Counted from the first letter of the stretch, positions 7,833 to 17,577 are shown. The stretch is 64,000 nucleotides of DNA from Sinomonas cyclohexanicum (GCF_020886775.1 NZ_AP024525.1:1178001-1242000), one strand, 5' to 3'. Program-made: numbers and translations. The notes: generated by a model not told the origin, from the letters alone.

Positions 7833-8190
7833 CGCCGATGACGCACGACGTCGCGTAGTCGCCTCTGCGGCGACGGTGCGCCGTTGTGCGTCACGAGCCG
7901 AGAGATCACGCTCCGGAACCGGCGGGCTGATCAGGATGGTTGATCCGGGAGTGTCGCGCCGCAGCCCGAGCCCGAGGCCCAGGAGGACACCGGCCTCGCG
8001 CTCGAACCAGCATGCGACGACCACGCCAACCTTCGGGCTCGTCGCGTCAACGAATACGGCGGCGGCCGACCGGAGCTCGGCGTCCGTGACGTCAGGCGGC
8101 GGGCAGGAACGCCGCGGCGGAGACCCTGTCGTACTTGTCCGTCTTCTCCTGGTCGATCTTGTTGGGGTGCTTCGTCTCTGGCGCACCGAC
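7806..8190 (-). pseudogene. Frameshifted coding remnant, unidentified
   Basis: The minus strand encodes VGAPETKHPNKIDQEKTDKY followed by DRVSAAAFLPAA and a stop at 8092-8094. The next frame then continues with VTDAELRSAAAVFVDATSPK, VGVVVACWFEREAGVLLGLG and LRRDTPGSTILISPPVPERD, to a stop at 7806. Both parts have protein-like composition and no start codon or RBS, and one frameshift near 8095-8110 would join them. I do not recognise the family. The rest of the 7754-8278 stretch holds only the inverted repeat. Confidence 0.4.
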
Positions 8191-8278
8191 TCATGAAACC
8201 CCACGAAATCTGCTGGCGGGCGCGGGTGCGAAGCGCGGCCGTCGGAAACGCCGTGGTTGTATGTTGAGCGAGCGGCTC

Positions 8279-11200
8279 TCAGTCTGCCACCTCGAGCACC
8301 TTCCCCAGCGCTGGCAGGTGCATGAGGATCCGCAGGACGGGCTTGCCGGTCGCGGCCTCGATCGCCGATCGGTATGCCGCCATCTGGCCCAGGTAATGCG
8401 CGCGGATGTGGCCCACGGGGTCGCTGCCCGGGTACGTCTTGTGGTCCACGAGCACGAAGCCGTCCGGCCCCTCGAGCAGGAGGTCGATCCAGCCCTCCAT
8501 CGCCTGCCCCTCGGGCCGCCAGCCGATCGCGGCCTCGCGGTGCCGCGCCCAGCCCGGGAACTCGCCGTCCAGCCAGGATTCGAACCGCTCGCCCGCGGCG
8601 GTCAGCAGCGACGCTTGGACGGTCCGGCCCACGCCCCACCGCTCCACCAGCCGCTCGGCGAGGCGGGCCCGGCCGGCGTCGTCGAGCATCCGGAACTCGG
8701 TGCCCAGGTACGCGTGCACCGCCGACCCGACGGCGCCCCAGTCCTCCGAGCCGTGGGAGGCGAGGGGCGCGCCGAGGGTCGCGATGTCGCGGACGTCGGC
8801 GTCCTGCCCCGCCGAGAGGGCCTCGCTCGCCTTGAGCCGTGCGGGCTTGCGCACGACGGCGCCCTCCCACCCGGGTGCGTCGACCCACCGGGGTTCCCAC
8901 TCGCCGTCGGACGGCCCTGCCTCCGCCGGCTCGAGCGCCACGACGCGCGCGGGGATCGTGGCCTCCCGACCCACGACCACCGCGTCCGTCCCGGGCTTGA
9001 ACGCGACAAGCCCCTCGACCCCGAGGTCGTTGACCATGCTCGGTGAGCCGTTCTTCGCCGTGAGCACGGTGGTGTGCGCGGCGCGGGTCATCCCCACGTA
9101 CATGAGCCGCGCCTGGTTGCGCTGCTCCCGCGCGAGGAACCGCGCCGCCGCGTCCGAGCCCTGAGCCTGCGCATCGAGCGGGGACCCGCCGTACGGGAAC
9201 GGGCTCGGCCACAGCCGGATCCAGCGCCCGGCGAGCGGGTCTGCGAGGTCCAGGGCCCGCGTCGTCTCGACCCCGGCGCCGAACGGCCGAGCCCTCGTCT
9301 CCTTGTCCAGGCTCTCCATGACCACCACCGGCCACTCGAGGCCCTTCGCCTTGTGGTACGTGAGCACGTTGACCACGTCCGGCCCGGCGTTCTCCGCCGA
9401 GTCGTGCTCGTCCGAGCCGAAGAACGCGAGGAACCCGCGCAGCGTGGCCGGCTCCCGCAGCGCCCGGCATCGCTCGTAGTACAGCTCGACCGCGCCCCGG
9501 AACGCGTCCAGGTTCCGCAGCCTGCGCTCCGGCGCCGACCACCCCGCGATCAGGCGCGGCAGCCCCAGCGCCCCCGTCACGGCCTCGAGCACCTCGGTGG
9601 GCGTCGCCGCCACGGCCTGCGCGCGCAGCTCGTCCAGCGCGGCGACGAGCGGCGCGGCCCGCCACGCGTCGTGCACGAGCCGGGGGCCCGCGACCACCTC
9701 GCCGGGTGTTCCGTCCGGTCCGGGCATGCGTTCATCCTCCCGGCGCACGACGGCGCCGAGCAGCTCCCGCTGCCACGTCCCGTGGGAGGGGTGGTCCGGG
9801 TGGAGGGCGACCAACTCCGCGAGGGCCACCGTGTCGTGCCGATCGGCCACGTACGCCATCCCGGCCCGCGTCAGCTGCACCTCGCGGGCCCCGCCGAGCG
9901 CGCGGGGATTGAGGCTCGCGCGCAGGCCGAGGTCATCGAGGGCCTCGGCGACGGCCTTGACCTCGGCATTGGTCCGGGTCAGTACGGCGATGTCGCAGGG
10001 CCGAAGCGGCCGGCCGCCGACGGTGGGCCCACGCTCGAGCAGGTCCCTGACCCCGGCGGCGGTGGCCCGCAGCCGGTCCGCCGCGTTGCCCTGTGCCCGC
10101 GACCACGCCTCGACCCCGCCGGGATCCCCCGCATACTCCGCGGCCTTCGACTCGGGCAGCGCGAGGTGCACGGACTCCTCGCTCATGCGGTGCCCGTCCG
10201 CGTTCTGGGTGAAGACCCGCTCGAACACGGCGTTCGAGAGGTCCACGGGCGCCTGCCGGGACCGCCACGTGCACGAGAGCTGCTCGCGCCTCTCCGCGGG
10301 GACCCGGGCCATGACGGCCTCCATGAGTTCCGGGTCGGTGCCGCGGAACTCGTAGATGGCCTGCTTGGGATCGCCCACCCACACGACCCGCTGCACGAGG
10401 GCGCCGAGCTCGAGGAACAGCGCGAGCTGCAGGGGGCTGGTGTCCTGGAACTCGTCCACGACGAGCACGTCGATCCGTCCGCGGAAGGACTCGCGGAACG
10501 CCTCGTTGTGCCGGGCGAGCTCGAGGACCTTCGCCTCCTGGTCCACGAAGTCCATGAGGGCGTTGTCCCGCTTGAACGCCTCGTACGCGTCGAGGCAGGC
10601 AGCGGCGCAGCGGAACAGTCCGCGCACGTACCCCTCGAGGTCGGCGTGGAGCGCCGGATTGGAGAGCAGCTCGGCGTGGATGCGCTCGCGCAGCGGCCCG
10701 AAGATCTTCTTCAGCGGGGCCGGCGCGCCGGAGCCAAGGAATCCCCGCCACACCTCCCACGGGGTGGTCTCGACGTCCTGCGCTTTGGCGATCCTGTCCA
10801 GGACCTTCGGGTACTGCTCCTGGAATGCCTTCGTCCCGAGGTTGGCCTTGGACCCGTCGGAGTGCTCGCCGCGGGCGACGGTCTGGTCCAGTTCGGCCCG
10901 CAGCGCGTGCAGCTCCCGGAACCACTCGGCGCGGTGGTCCTCGCCGGGATCGTCGAGGAAGCCGCGGAACCCGGCCCACGAGGCGTCCGCACAGGCGCGC
11001 ACGGCGTTCGCGTCCAGCTGGTTGGTCCGGGCGAGGTTCACGATCCGCTGGAGCGTGTCCTCCCACGACTCCACCGTGTACCCCGGCGCGAGGTCCGGGT
11101 GCGTGCCCATGCGCACAGAGATCGGAGTGAGGACCTCGGCGTGCTCGGCGCGGATCTCGTCCGTGGCGAGCCGGAACATCGCCGGGAGCTGGTCCTCGCC

Positions 11201-11524
11201 GATGACCTCAAGGGCCGGGGAGAGGCCCGCGTCGATCGCGTACTCGGAGAGGAGCTGGCCGCACACGCTGTTGACGGTGCCGATGAGGCTTGCCCCGAGC
11301 TGCTGCGCGGCGAGGCCCTCACCGGACTCGAGCAGCCGCGCCGCGATCCGCTCGCGCAGCTCCCCCGCGGCCTTCTTGGTGAACGTCGTGGCCATGACCT
11401 TCTCGGGCGGGGTGCCGCGGCGGATCTCGTCCACGATCTTGCTCGTGAGCGTGTACGTCTTGCCCGTCCCGGCGCTCGCGGAGACCATCGTGACGTTCGT
11501 CAGGCCGTCTGGGCGCGCGCTCAT
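8279..11524 (-). CDS. UvrD/RecB-type helicase-nuclease, AddA-like subunit
   Basis: A 1081-residue ATP-dependent DNA helicase with a C-terminal nuclease. Walker A is SASAGTGKT at residues 15-23, and Walker B/motif II is VVDEFQDT at 355-362, followed by the GDPKQAIYEFRG motif III. Near residue 800 is the late helicase motif YVGMTRAAH. The C-terminus has a RecB-family PD-(D/E)XK nuclease (GWIDLLLEGPDGFVLVDHKT). Together with the upstream gene it should form a heterodimeric end-resecting enzyme for recombinational repair. The start at 11524 is chosen because its ATG overlaps the stop of the upstream gene by ATGA; a frame extension to 11575 has no support. Confidence 0.85.
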   Translation of the reverse strand: MSARPDGLTNVTMVSASAGTGKTYTLTSKIVDEIRRGTPPEKVMATTFTKKAAGELRERIAARLLESGEGLAAQQLGASLIGTVNSVCGQLLSEYAIDAGLSPALEVIGEDQLPAMFRLATDEIRAEHAEVLTPISVRMGTHPDLAPGYTVESWEDTLQRIVNLARTNQLDANAVRACADASWAGFRGFLDDPGEDHRAEWFRELHALRAELDQTVARGEHSDGSKANLGTKAFQEQYPKVLDRIAKAQDVETTPWEVWRGFLGSGAPAPLKKIFGPLRERIHAELLSNPALHADLEGYVRGLFRCAAACLDAYEAFKRDNALMDFVDQEAKVLELARHNEAFRESFRGRIDVLVVDEFQDTSPLQLALFLELGALVQRVVWVGDPKQAIYEFRGTDPELMEAVMARVPAERREQLSCTWRSRQAPVDLSNAVFERVFTQNADGHRMSEESVHLALPESKAAEYAGDPGGVEAWSRAQGNAADRLRATAAGVRDLLERGPTVGGRPLRPCDIAVLTRTNAEVKAVAEALDDLGLRASLNPRALGGAREVQLTRAGMAYVADRHDTVALAELVALHPDHPSHGTWQRELLGAVVRREDERMPGPDGTPGEVVAGPRLVHDAWRAAPLVAALDELRAQAVAATPTEVLEAVTGALGLPRLIAGWSAPERRLRNLDAFRGAVELYYERCRALREPATLRGFLAFFGSDEHDSAENAGPDVVNVLTYHKAKGLEWPVVVMESLDKETRARPFGAGVETTRALDLADPLAGRWIRLWPSPFPYGGSPLDAQAQGSDAAARFLAREQRNQARLMYVGMTRAAHTTVLTAKNGSPSMVNDLGVEGLVAFKPGTDAVVVGREATIPARVVALEPAEAGPSDGEWEPRWVDAPGWEGAVVRKPARLKASEALSAGQDADVRDIATLGAPLASHGSEDWGAVGSAVHAYLGTEFRMLDDAGRARLAERLVERWGVGRTVQASLLTAAGERFESWLDGEFPGWARHREAAIGWRPEGQAMEGWIDLLLEGPDGFVLVDHKTYPGSDPVGHIRAHYLGQMAAYRSAIEAATGKPVLRILMHLPALGKVLEVAD

Positions 11525-14226
11525 GAGTAGTCCCCCTTCAGCCCGCACAGGGCCCCGAAATGGCAGAACCGGCACCCCGGTTCGACGTAGAGCCTGCCCG
11601 ACGCGGTCTCGACCTCCTCGATCGTCCCCGGCGACCCGCCGGAGGCCTCAGCCTGGGCCGCGAAGTCGTCCTCGACCGGCTTGGTCGCCGTGACCCGTCC
11701 GGCGAGGACCTGCTCGACCGTGAACTCCGCGGAACGCATGGCCCGGCCCCACAGCTGCGCGGGCGGCTCGGCCCGCGGGATCCGCGCCCCGAAGTGCTCG
11801 TGGGCCGACGCGAACGCGTGCTGCTTGAGCAGGTAGTACGCCGTCGGATCGTCGGGCGGGACATCCTCGCCGTCGTGCAGCGCCCACTGGTACAGGGCCA
11901 GCTGCAGCGCTCGCCCGTCCTGGATCCGCTGCCGCAGGAACTTCGCCGAGTTGTACCACTTGAGGTCCACCACGACCGTGCGGCCCTCGGTGTCGATCCC
12001 CACCGCGTCGGCCGCGCCCTGCACCGGGATCGCGAGGACCCCTTCCTCCGTGACGAGCTTGAGCTCCTTGACGAACGCCTTCTCGACGTCCTGCAGCGCG
12101 ATGCCGGCCCTTTCGAGGCCGCGGAAGAACCCGTGCGCGGCCTCGGTGATGGCCGCCACGACGGTGAGCCGCCGCGCCTTCTGGCCCGGCAGGAGCAGCT
12201 CGGAGGCCATCTGGGGGAGGAGCTCCCCGAGCACGTTCGCGACCTCCCGGTCCTCCGGCACGGCACGGTGCTCGGCCCGGAGCAGGCCGTGCAGCACCTC
12301 GACGACCTTGTGCGCGAGGCTGCCGATCATCCTCGCGCCCTCGGGGATGTCCGCCGCGTCGGGCACGCGGAGCCGCCCCTTGCGCTCGAGCGCCCAGCGC
12401 ATCGAGCAGCCGAGCAGCACCTCGAGCTGCGTGAACGAGAGGCTCTCCGGCGCCATCGCGGTGTTGGCGCCGACCTCCTGCACGGGGTCCGGCCTTCCGG
12501 GCCGCCGGGCCTCGGCCCGCTCGAGCCGTGCGGTCCGCCCGGCGAGCCGCCACACGCCGTCGTGATCGGTGAGGCACGACGGCGCCCTGGTCACCGCCGC
12601 GATCCGCTCGCCGAGCGCCGCGCCCGCCCCAGGGTGACCGCCGGCGTACCGTTCGACGAGCGACTCGAGCAGCGGGTTCGAGTCGACGCGCTCGCCGTCC
12701 CGCTGGGCGATCTGCACAAGCACGAGCCTGCGGCAGCGTCCGGCCGCGGCGAGGGTCTCCCGTACGGCAAGGGCCGTGAGGTCCTGTGGCGTCGGCAGCT
12801 CGACCCCCACGCGGGCGAGCGTCGCGGCGTCGTGCGCGTCCCACCGTCGCGCGGCGGGCGCTGACGCGGACTGGAAGCCCCACCAGACCGCGTCCTCGAC
12901 GTCCTCGCCGAGTTCCACGAGGTGGTTGAGCCGCAGCCACGGCGCAGCCTCGGCGGGGATGATCGGCTCCGTGCTCGGGCCCACGACCGAGCCGACGATC
13001 CGCCGCAGGTCGCGCCGCGAGACGTGCCGCAGCGGCGCCACGAGCGCGAGCACCCGCTTGAGCTGCGCGGCCGTGCCCTGCAGGCGGGGCACGACCCCGG
13101 CCCGCGCGTTGAGCGCCGCGGCGAACCACCGCGCCGCCTCGATGACCTGGGCGCCGCTGGGCCGGCGCTCCTCGGACAGGAGCTGCGTGCTGAAGAGCCT
13201 GTCGAGGTCCGCGGCGAGCTCCGGGCCCAGCCGCTCGTCCTCGCGGATCTCCCGGATGGCCCAGTCCCACGCCGGTCCCCGCGTCCCCGGGGCGCGGCTG
13301 AGGGCGCGGAGCAGGTGCCTGGCCGCCGCACGCTTGACCGGCGAGTCGGGGAGCGTGAGGAACTCTGCCAGAAGGTGCACGTTGGCCGGCTCCCACACGG
13401 GCTCGAATAACAGCGGGATGAGCTGGTCCTGGGCCCGCCAGGCCGAGCGTGCGCCCACCCCCAGGCGAGGCAGGCACAGCGAGGTGAGGTACTGGTCCAG
13501 CACCGCGGTCGCGTCCGAGCTCACGACGGCGGTGCGCGAGTTCTCGTCGGCGGCGAGCCACCGCGCGACGTGCTCGGCGGCCTCCCACTCCGTCTCGGCG
13601 GCCAGGACGGTGAGCTCCGGGGCCCCCGCGGGCTCCGGCGTCTCCCTGACCCCCACGCCCCGGGCCCGAAGCGCCGCGATCATGCGGCGCCACACCGCCG
13701 GGAACGTCGACTCGGGGTGCTGAAGGATGAGCTCGTCGATGCCGAGCGGCAGGGGAGAAGACTCGAGTTCGGCAAGGAGCTCCGGGACGTCGTCCGCGAG
13801 CGACGGGGCCAACGGGAACCCGCCCCCTCTCCCGGCGCGCTCGGCCGCGGCGAGGGTCCGCAGCAGCGGCGAGGCGGCGCCGTCGTGCGCGCGATGCCTG
13901 CCGTCCGCGCCCGGGCCGGGCTCCGGGAGCGTGCCGTCCCAGCCGTTCGCGACGGCGTCGTCCCGCGCGGCGAGCAGCTCATGCGCGGTGGACCACGGGT
14001 CCGCCTCGAGCGAGCGATGGAACCACGCGTCCGGCGCATCGAGGTGCTCGAGCCGCGCGAGGTACTGGCTCACGCGCTCGGCGTTCGGCACGTCGGGCCG
14101 CGTCAGGCCGAGGCGCGTCTGCAGGAGGCCGATGAGGTTCTTCCGCCCCACCCGCACGCGGTTGAGCCCCGGCGCGGCGTACGCCCACGGCGCACGGTCC
14201 AGGAACCACCCGAACTCGACGATCAT
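11521..14226 (-). CDS. PD-(D/E)XK nuclease family protein, AddB-like subunit
   Basis: A 901-residue partner of the downstream helicase. It lacks a Walker A motif, as AddB-type subunits may. The C-terminal RecB-like nuclease has GIDTEGRTVVVDLKW (the D...DxK catalytic core). Four cysteines fit the Fe-S staple of AddB-like nucleases: one in the GCSMRW segment before the nuclease, and C885, C888 and C894 in GCRFCHFGALCG at the end. The start at 14226 (MIVEFGWFLDRAPW) follows GAGGGG by 5 nt; a much longer frame reaching 15105 runs antisense to the hydrolase gene and is not used. The ATGA overlap with the helicase gene indicates coupled translation. This replaces or complements RecBCD/AdnAB; other resection genes are not in the window. 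Confidence 0.8.
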   Translation of the reverse strand: MIVEFGWFLDRAPWAYAAPGLNRVRVGRKNLIGLLQTRLGLTRPDVPNAERVSQYLARLEHLDAPDAWFHRSLEADPWSTAHELLAARDDAVANGWDGTLPEPGPGADGRHRAHDGAASPLLRTLAAAERAGRGGGFPLAPSLADDVPELLAELESSPLPLGIDELILQHPESTFPAVWRRMIAALRARGVGVRETPEPAGAPELTVLAAETEWEAAEHVARWLAADENSRTAVVSSDATAVLDQYLTSLCLPRLGVGARSAWRAQDQLIPLLFEPVWEPANVHLLAEFLTLPDSPVKRAAARHLLRALSRAPGTRGPAWDWAIREIREDERLGPELAADLDRLFSTQLLSEERRPSGAQVIEAARWFAAALNARAGVVPRLQGTAAQLKRVLALVAPLRHVSRRDLRRIVGSVVGPSTEPIIPAEAAPWLRLNHLVELGEDVEDAVWWGFQSASAPAARRWDAHDAATLARVGVELPTPQDLTALAVRETLAAAGRCRRLVLVQIAQRDGERVDSNPLLESLVERYAGGHPGAGAALGERIAAVTRAPSCLTDHDGVWRLAGRTARLERAEARRPGRPDPVQEVGANTAMAPESLSFTQLEVLLGCSMRWALERKGRLRVPDAADIPEGARMIGSLAHKVVEVLHGLLRAEHRAVPEDREVANVLGELLPQMASELLLPGQKARRLTVVAAITEAAHGFFRGLERAGIALQDVEKAFVKELKLVTEEGVLAIPVQGAADAVGIDTEGRTVVVDLKWYNSAKFLRQRIQDGRALQLALYQWALHDGEDVPPDDPTAYYLLKQHAFASAHEHFGARIPRAEPPAQLWGRAMRSAEFTVEQVLAGRVTATKPVEDDFAAQAEASGGSPGTIEEVETASGRLYVEPGCRFCHFGALCGLKGDYS

Positions 14227-14346
14227 CGTTACCCCTCGCTCGATCCCCCTGCGTCCCTTCACCCTAGCCAACCCCTCCGACATTCCTCGGTGGCGTCTCG
14301 TCGCCGGCCGCGCGGCCCGGTCCCCAGCCGCCGCGCCGTGAAGGCG

Positions 14347-14352
14347 TAGCGT
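14347..14352 (+). promoter_or_regulatory. -10 box TAGCGT of a probable leaderless promoter
   Basis: TAGCGT is followed by 6 nt and then the ATG of the hydrolase gene, without a Shine-Dalgarno sequence. Confidence 0.45.
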
Positions 14353-14358
14353 AGGCCC

Positions 14359-15162
14359 ATGGAACATGTCACCTCCGCTGACGGAACCACCATCGCCTAC
14401 GACCGCCTCGGCTCCGGCGCCCCGCTCATCCTCGTCTCCGGCGCCACCGCGGACCGGAGCGCGGACGCCCAGATCGCCGAGGCCCTCGCCGAGACCTTCA
14501 CCGTGTACAACTACGACCGCCGCGGCCGCGGCGACAGCACGGACACCCTGCCGTTTGCCCCCGAGCGCGAGATCGAGGACATCGCCGCCCTGCTGGAGGC
14601 CGCCGCGGGGGACTCGGCGCACGACGGCGCGGGAGCGGCCGCCGTCGTGGGCTTCTCCTCGGGTGCCGCGCTCGCCGCACGCGCCGCGGCCGCCCTGCCG
14701 GCGCGCGCGCTCGTGATGTGGGAGCCGCCGTTCATGACCGACGAGGCCGGCCTGGCCCGGGCGAAGGACTACACCGAGACGCTCAACGCCAGGCTCGGCG
14801 CGGGGGACCTCGACGGGGCCCTGACCACGTTCCTTCGCTACGTCGGCCTGCCGGACGAGGCCATCGACGGCACGCGCCAGTCGCCATTCTGGGCCGCCGG
14901 CGTCCGGATCGCGCCCACCCTGGCCTACGACAACGCCGCGATGGGCAACGACGGCGTGGTCCCCGCAGACGTCTTCGGCCGGATCACGGCGCCGACGCTC
15001 GTCCTCGCGGGCGGGGCGAGCCCTGACTTCCTGCCCGCAGCCGCCAAGGCGGTGGCCGAGGCGATCCCGGGCGCCCAGACGGGCATCCTCGAGGGCCAGA
15101 TGCACAACGTCGACGCCGCCGTGTTCGCCGACGCGGTCCGCGAGTTCCTGCTGCGGGCCTGA
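14359..15162 (+). CDS. Alpha/beta-fold hydrolase
   Basis: A 267-residue cytosolic hydrolase. Features are the oxyanion region GSGAPLILVSGATADRS, the YDRRGRGDS loop, the nucleophile elbow GFSSG near residue 97, and the C-terminal His in GQMHNVD. The lid region is short. The fold supports ester or similar hydrolysis, but the substrate is not evident. The start is supported by an adjacent -10 box rather than an RBS. It is divergent from the nuclease gene and lies 34 bp before the mycothiol-type enzyme. Confidence 0.85.
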   Translation: MEHVTSADGTTIAYDRLGSGAPLILVSGATADRSADAQIAEALAETFTVYNYDRRGRGDSTDTLPFAPEREIEDIAALLEAAAGDSAHDGAGAAAVVGFSSGAALAARAAAALPARALVMWEPPFMTDEAGLARAKDYTETLNARLGAGDLDGALTTFLRYVGLPDEAIDGTRQSPFWAAGVRIAPTLAYDNAAMGNDGVVPADVFGRITAPTLVLAGGASPDFLPAAAKAVAEAIPGAQTGILEGQMHNVDAAVFADAVREFLLRA

Positions 15163-15184
15163 CCTCCAACCCGGCCCCCGGGGC

Positions 15185-15190
15185 TACTCT
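15185..15190 (+). promoter_or_regulatory. -10 box TACTCT of a probable leaderless promoter
   Basis: TACTCT lies 6 nt before the GTG start of the maleylpyruvate isomerase-family gene. No Shine-Dalgarno sequence is present. Confidence 0.4.
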
Positions 15191-15196
15191 CGTGGT

Positions 15197-15949
15197 GTGC
15201 CGGAGAACCAGATCGCCGCAGCGCCCGCCGACTTCGCCGCAGCGGTGGACCGCATCGAGTCCATGACCCACTTCTTCGCCGAGGTGGCGGAGGAGGTCGT
15301 CGACGAGGCCAGACTCGGCCAGCCCGTCCCGACGTGCAAGGGCTGGCGGATCGGCGACCTCGTGGACCACCTCGCGGGAATCCACCGCTGGGCCACCGAC
15401 GCCCTGCACGCGGAGCACGCCCCGCGCGAGACCCCGCGGCCGCCCGGCCAGGACCTCGTCCAGTGGTACCGCGCGAGCGCCGAGCGCCTGGTCGACGGGC
15501 TGCGGGCCGCCGGCCCCGAGGCGCCCGCCTGGACCATGTGGGGCGACCGGGTCGCGGCCTTCTGGGCCCGGCGCCAGCTCCACGAGACCGCCATCCACCT
15601 CTTCGATCTCCTCAACGCGTTCCGGTACGGCGACCAGTGGCACCTCGACGAGGACCTCGCCCTCGACGGCATCCGCGAGGTCCTGTTCGGCTTCTACCCG
15701 CGCCAGGTGCGGCTCGGGCGCACGAGGGGACTGCCCGGCGTCGTGCGCTTCGAGGTGACCCGCCGCGGCGCCGCGGACACCGGCATCGTCTCGCCCGCAG
15801 TCGGAGACACGCCCGACGCCTCGACGCCGCTCGGGACGGTAAGGGGCCCGGCGGCCGAGATCTACCTCGGCCTGTGGAACCGACGCCCCCTCCCGGGGAT
15901 CCTCCCTCCGCTCGCGGAGACGATCCGAGCGGCGAAGCTCACTCCCTGA
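15197..15949 (+). CDS. Maleylpyruvate isomerase family mycothiol-dependent enzyme
   Basis: A 250-residue protein of the DinB-like, mycothiol-dependent metalloenzyme family. The N-terminal four-helix part has the metal-binding pattern DHLAGIHRWA and the later RRQLHETAIHLFDLLNA, which supply the conserved histidines. CKGWRIGDLVDHLAG is the usual hallmark (normally CPGWxVxDLxxHL). The C-terminal ~90 residues form the SCP2-like domain with GPAAEIYLGLWNR. Members isomerise or detoxify using mycothiol, the low-molecular-weight thiol of actinobacteria, so the gene supports that host assignment. The GTG at 15197 is the only good start. Confidence 0.85.
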   Translation: MPENQIAAAPADFAAAVDRIESMTHFFAEVAEEVVDEARLGQPVPTCKGWRIGDLVDHLAGIHRWATDALHAEHAPRETPRPPGQDLVQWYRASAERLVDGLRAAGPEAPAWTMWGDRVAAFWARRQLHETAIHLFDLLNAFRYGDQWHLDEDLALDGIREVLFGFYPRQVRLGRTRGLPGVVRFEVTRRGAADTGIVSPAVGDTPDASTPLGTVRGPAAEIYLGLWNRRPLPGILPPLAETIRAAKLTP

Positions 15950-15959
15950 CCGGAAAGGG

Positions 15960-16005
15960 TGAAACTGGATACCGGTTGACCTGAGACTCGGTTTCAGGGT
16001 TCAAT
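15960..16005 (+). promoter_or_regulatory. Promoter and inverted repeat before the acyl-CoA ligase gene
   Basis: A -35 TTGACC (15976-15981), an 18-bp spacer and a -10 TTCAAT (16000-16005) precede the ligase. TGAAAC (15960-15965) and GTTTCA (15991-15996) form inverted half-sites that bracket the -35. A TetR-type repressor would be a typical partner, but none is adjacent. Confidence 0.4.
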
Positions 16006-16047
16006 CGATGTGGCCTACGCCACAGTAACCTGCTTCAGGGAGCACCC

Positions 16048-17577
16048 GTGAACCTTGCCCACCACCTCACCTCCAGTGCCGCCCGCTTCGGCGCGGATGC
16101 CGCGATCGTGTGCGGCGATGAGACCTGGACCTACGCGGATCTGGACGCGGCGAGCGCCCGCGTCGCTGGGGCCCTCGTCCGGGGCGGCACCGTGCCGGGC
16201 GACCGAGTCGCCGTCATGCTCCCCAACGTCCCGGAGTTCGCTGCCGTGTACTACGGGGCGCTGCGGGCGGGGGCGATCGTGGTGCCCATGAACCCGCTGC
16301 TCAAGGAGCGCGAGGTCGCCTACTACCTCGCGGACTCGGGGCCGGGCGTGCTGTTCGCGGCGTCGACCGTGGCGGAGGTGGCCCACGCCGGGGCGGCCGC
16401 AAGCGGTGCCCGGGTGACCGTCGTCGACCCCGGTGCGTTCGTGGCGGCGCTCGGCGAGGAGGGGCCGCTCGAGCAGGTCGTCGAGCGCAAGGAGGGGGAC
16501 ACCGCGGTGATCCTCTACACCTCGGGCACGACCGGCCGGCCCAAGGGCGCCGAGCTCACCCACGCGAACCTGGTCCGCAACGCGGACCTGACCGTCCGCA
16601 CGCTCCTGACCCTGACGCCGGACGACGTCGTGTTCGGCGGCCTTCCGCTGTTCCACACCTTCGGGCAGACGTGCGCGCTGAACACGACCATCATGGCCGG
16701 CGCCACGATCGCGCTCCTGCCACGATTCGGCGCACAGGAGGCGCTCGAGGCCATCGCCGCCCAGCGCGTCACGGTGTTCGCCGGCGTCCCCACGATGTAC
16801 AGCGCGCTCCTCGGCGTCCCCGACCACCGCCGCTACGACACGTCCTCGCTGCGCGTGTGCATCTCCGGCGGGGCGGCCCTGCCGGTCGAGGTCCTGCACC
16901 GCTTCGAGGACGAGTTCGGGTGCATCATCCTCGAGGGCTACGGGCTGTCCGAGACCTCCCCCGTCGCCGCGTTCAACCACCCCGACCGCGTCCGCAAGCC
17001 GGGCTCGATCGGCACGGCCGTGGAGGGGGTCGAGGTGCGGGTCGTCGGCCTCGACGGGGAGGAGGTCCCCAGCGGCGAGGTCGGCGAGATCGCCGTGCGC
17101 GGCCACAACATCATGAAGGGGTACTGGAAGAGGCCCGACGCCACGGCCGAGGCGATCCGCGACGGATGGTTCCTCACCGGGGACATGGGGCGGATCGACG
17201 AGGACGGCTGCTTCAGCATCGTGGACCGCAAGAAGGACCTCATCATCCGCGGCGGCTACAACGTGTATCCGCGGGAGGTCGAGGAGGTCCTCTACGAGCA
17301 CCCGGCCGTGGCCGAGGCTGCGGTGATCGGTGTCCCGCACGCCGAGCTCGGCGAGGAGGTGGCCGCCGTCGTCGCCCTCGCGAGCCCGGGCGCCGCCACC
17401 GCGGAGGAGCTGCGGGACTTCGTCAAGTCGCAGGTGGCCGCATACAAGTACCCGCGCGAGGTGCGGATCGTGGACCAGCTGCCCAAGGGCCCCACCGGCA
17501 AGATCCTCAAGCGCGAGCTGCGCGCGGGCTCGCCATCCCCGGCCGCGCCGGCGCCGCCGGCCTCCCAGACGCTCTAG
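16048..17577 (+). CDS. fadD: Long-chain fatty acid--CoA ligase (AMP-binding)
   Basis: A 509-residue adenylate-forming enzyme that activates a carboxylic acid, probably a fatty acid, to its CoA thioester. The P-loop is YTSGTTGRPKG at residues 157-167. GYGLSETSP, the hinge TGDMGRIDEDGCFSIVDRKK and the C-terminal catalytic lysine motif PTGKILKREL are all present. The GTG at 16048 is preceded by AGGGAG at 5 nt. The exact acid cannot be deduced. The last base of its stop codon (TAG, 17575-17577) is the first base of the adjacent IS5 element. Confidence 0.88.
   Translation: MNLAHHLTSSAARFGADAAIVCGDETWTYADLDAASARVAGALVRGGTVPGDRVAVMLPNVPEFAAVYYGALRAGAIVVPMNPLLKEREVAYYLADSGPGVLFAASTVAEVAHAGAAASGARVTVVDPGAFVAALGEEGPLEQVVERKEGDTAVILYTSGTTGRPKGAELTHANLVRNADLTVRTLLTLTPDDVVFGGLPLFHTFGQTCALNTTIMAGATIALLPRFGAQEALEAIAAQRVTVFAGVPTMYSALLGVPDHRRYDTSSLRVCISGGAALPVEVLHRFEDEFGCIILEGYGLSETSPVAAFNHPDRVRKPGSIGTAVEGVEVRVVGLDGEEVPSGEVGEIAVRGHNIMKGYWKRPDATAEAIRDGWFLTGDMGRIDEDGCFSIVDRKKDLIIRGGYNVYPREVEEVLYEHPAVAEAAVIGVPHAELGEEVAAVVALASPGAATAEELRDFVKSQVAAYKYPREVRIVDQLPKGPTGKILKRELRAGSPSPAAPAPPASQTL

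Noticed and set aside
9074-11530. 818-residue open frame opposite the helicase gene
   Set aside because: Antisense shadow; the minus strand carries all helicase motifs.
14227-15105. N-terminal extension of the AddB-like protein to 15105
   Set aside because: It runs antisense to an intact hydrolase gene, is low-complexity, and the ATG at 14226 has a good RBS.
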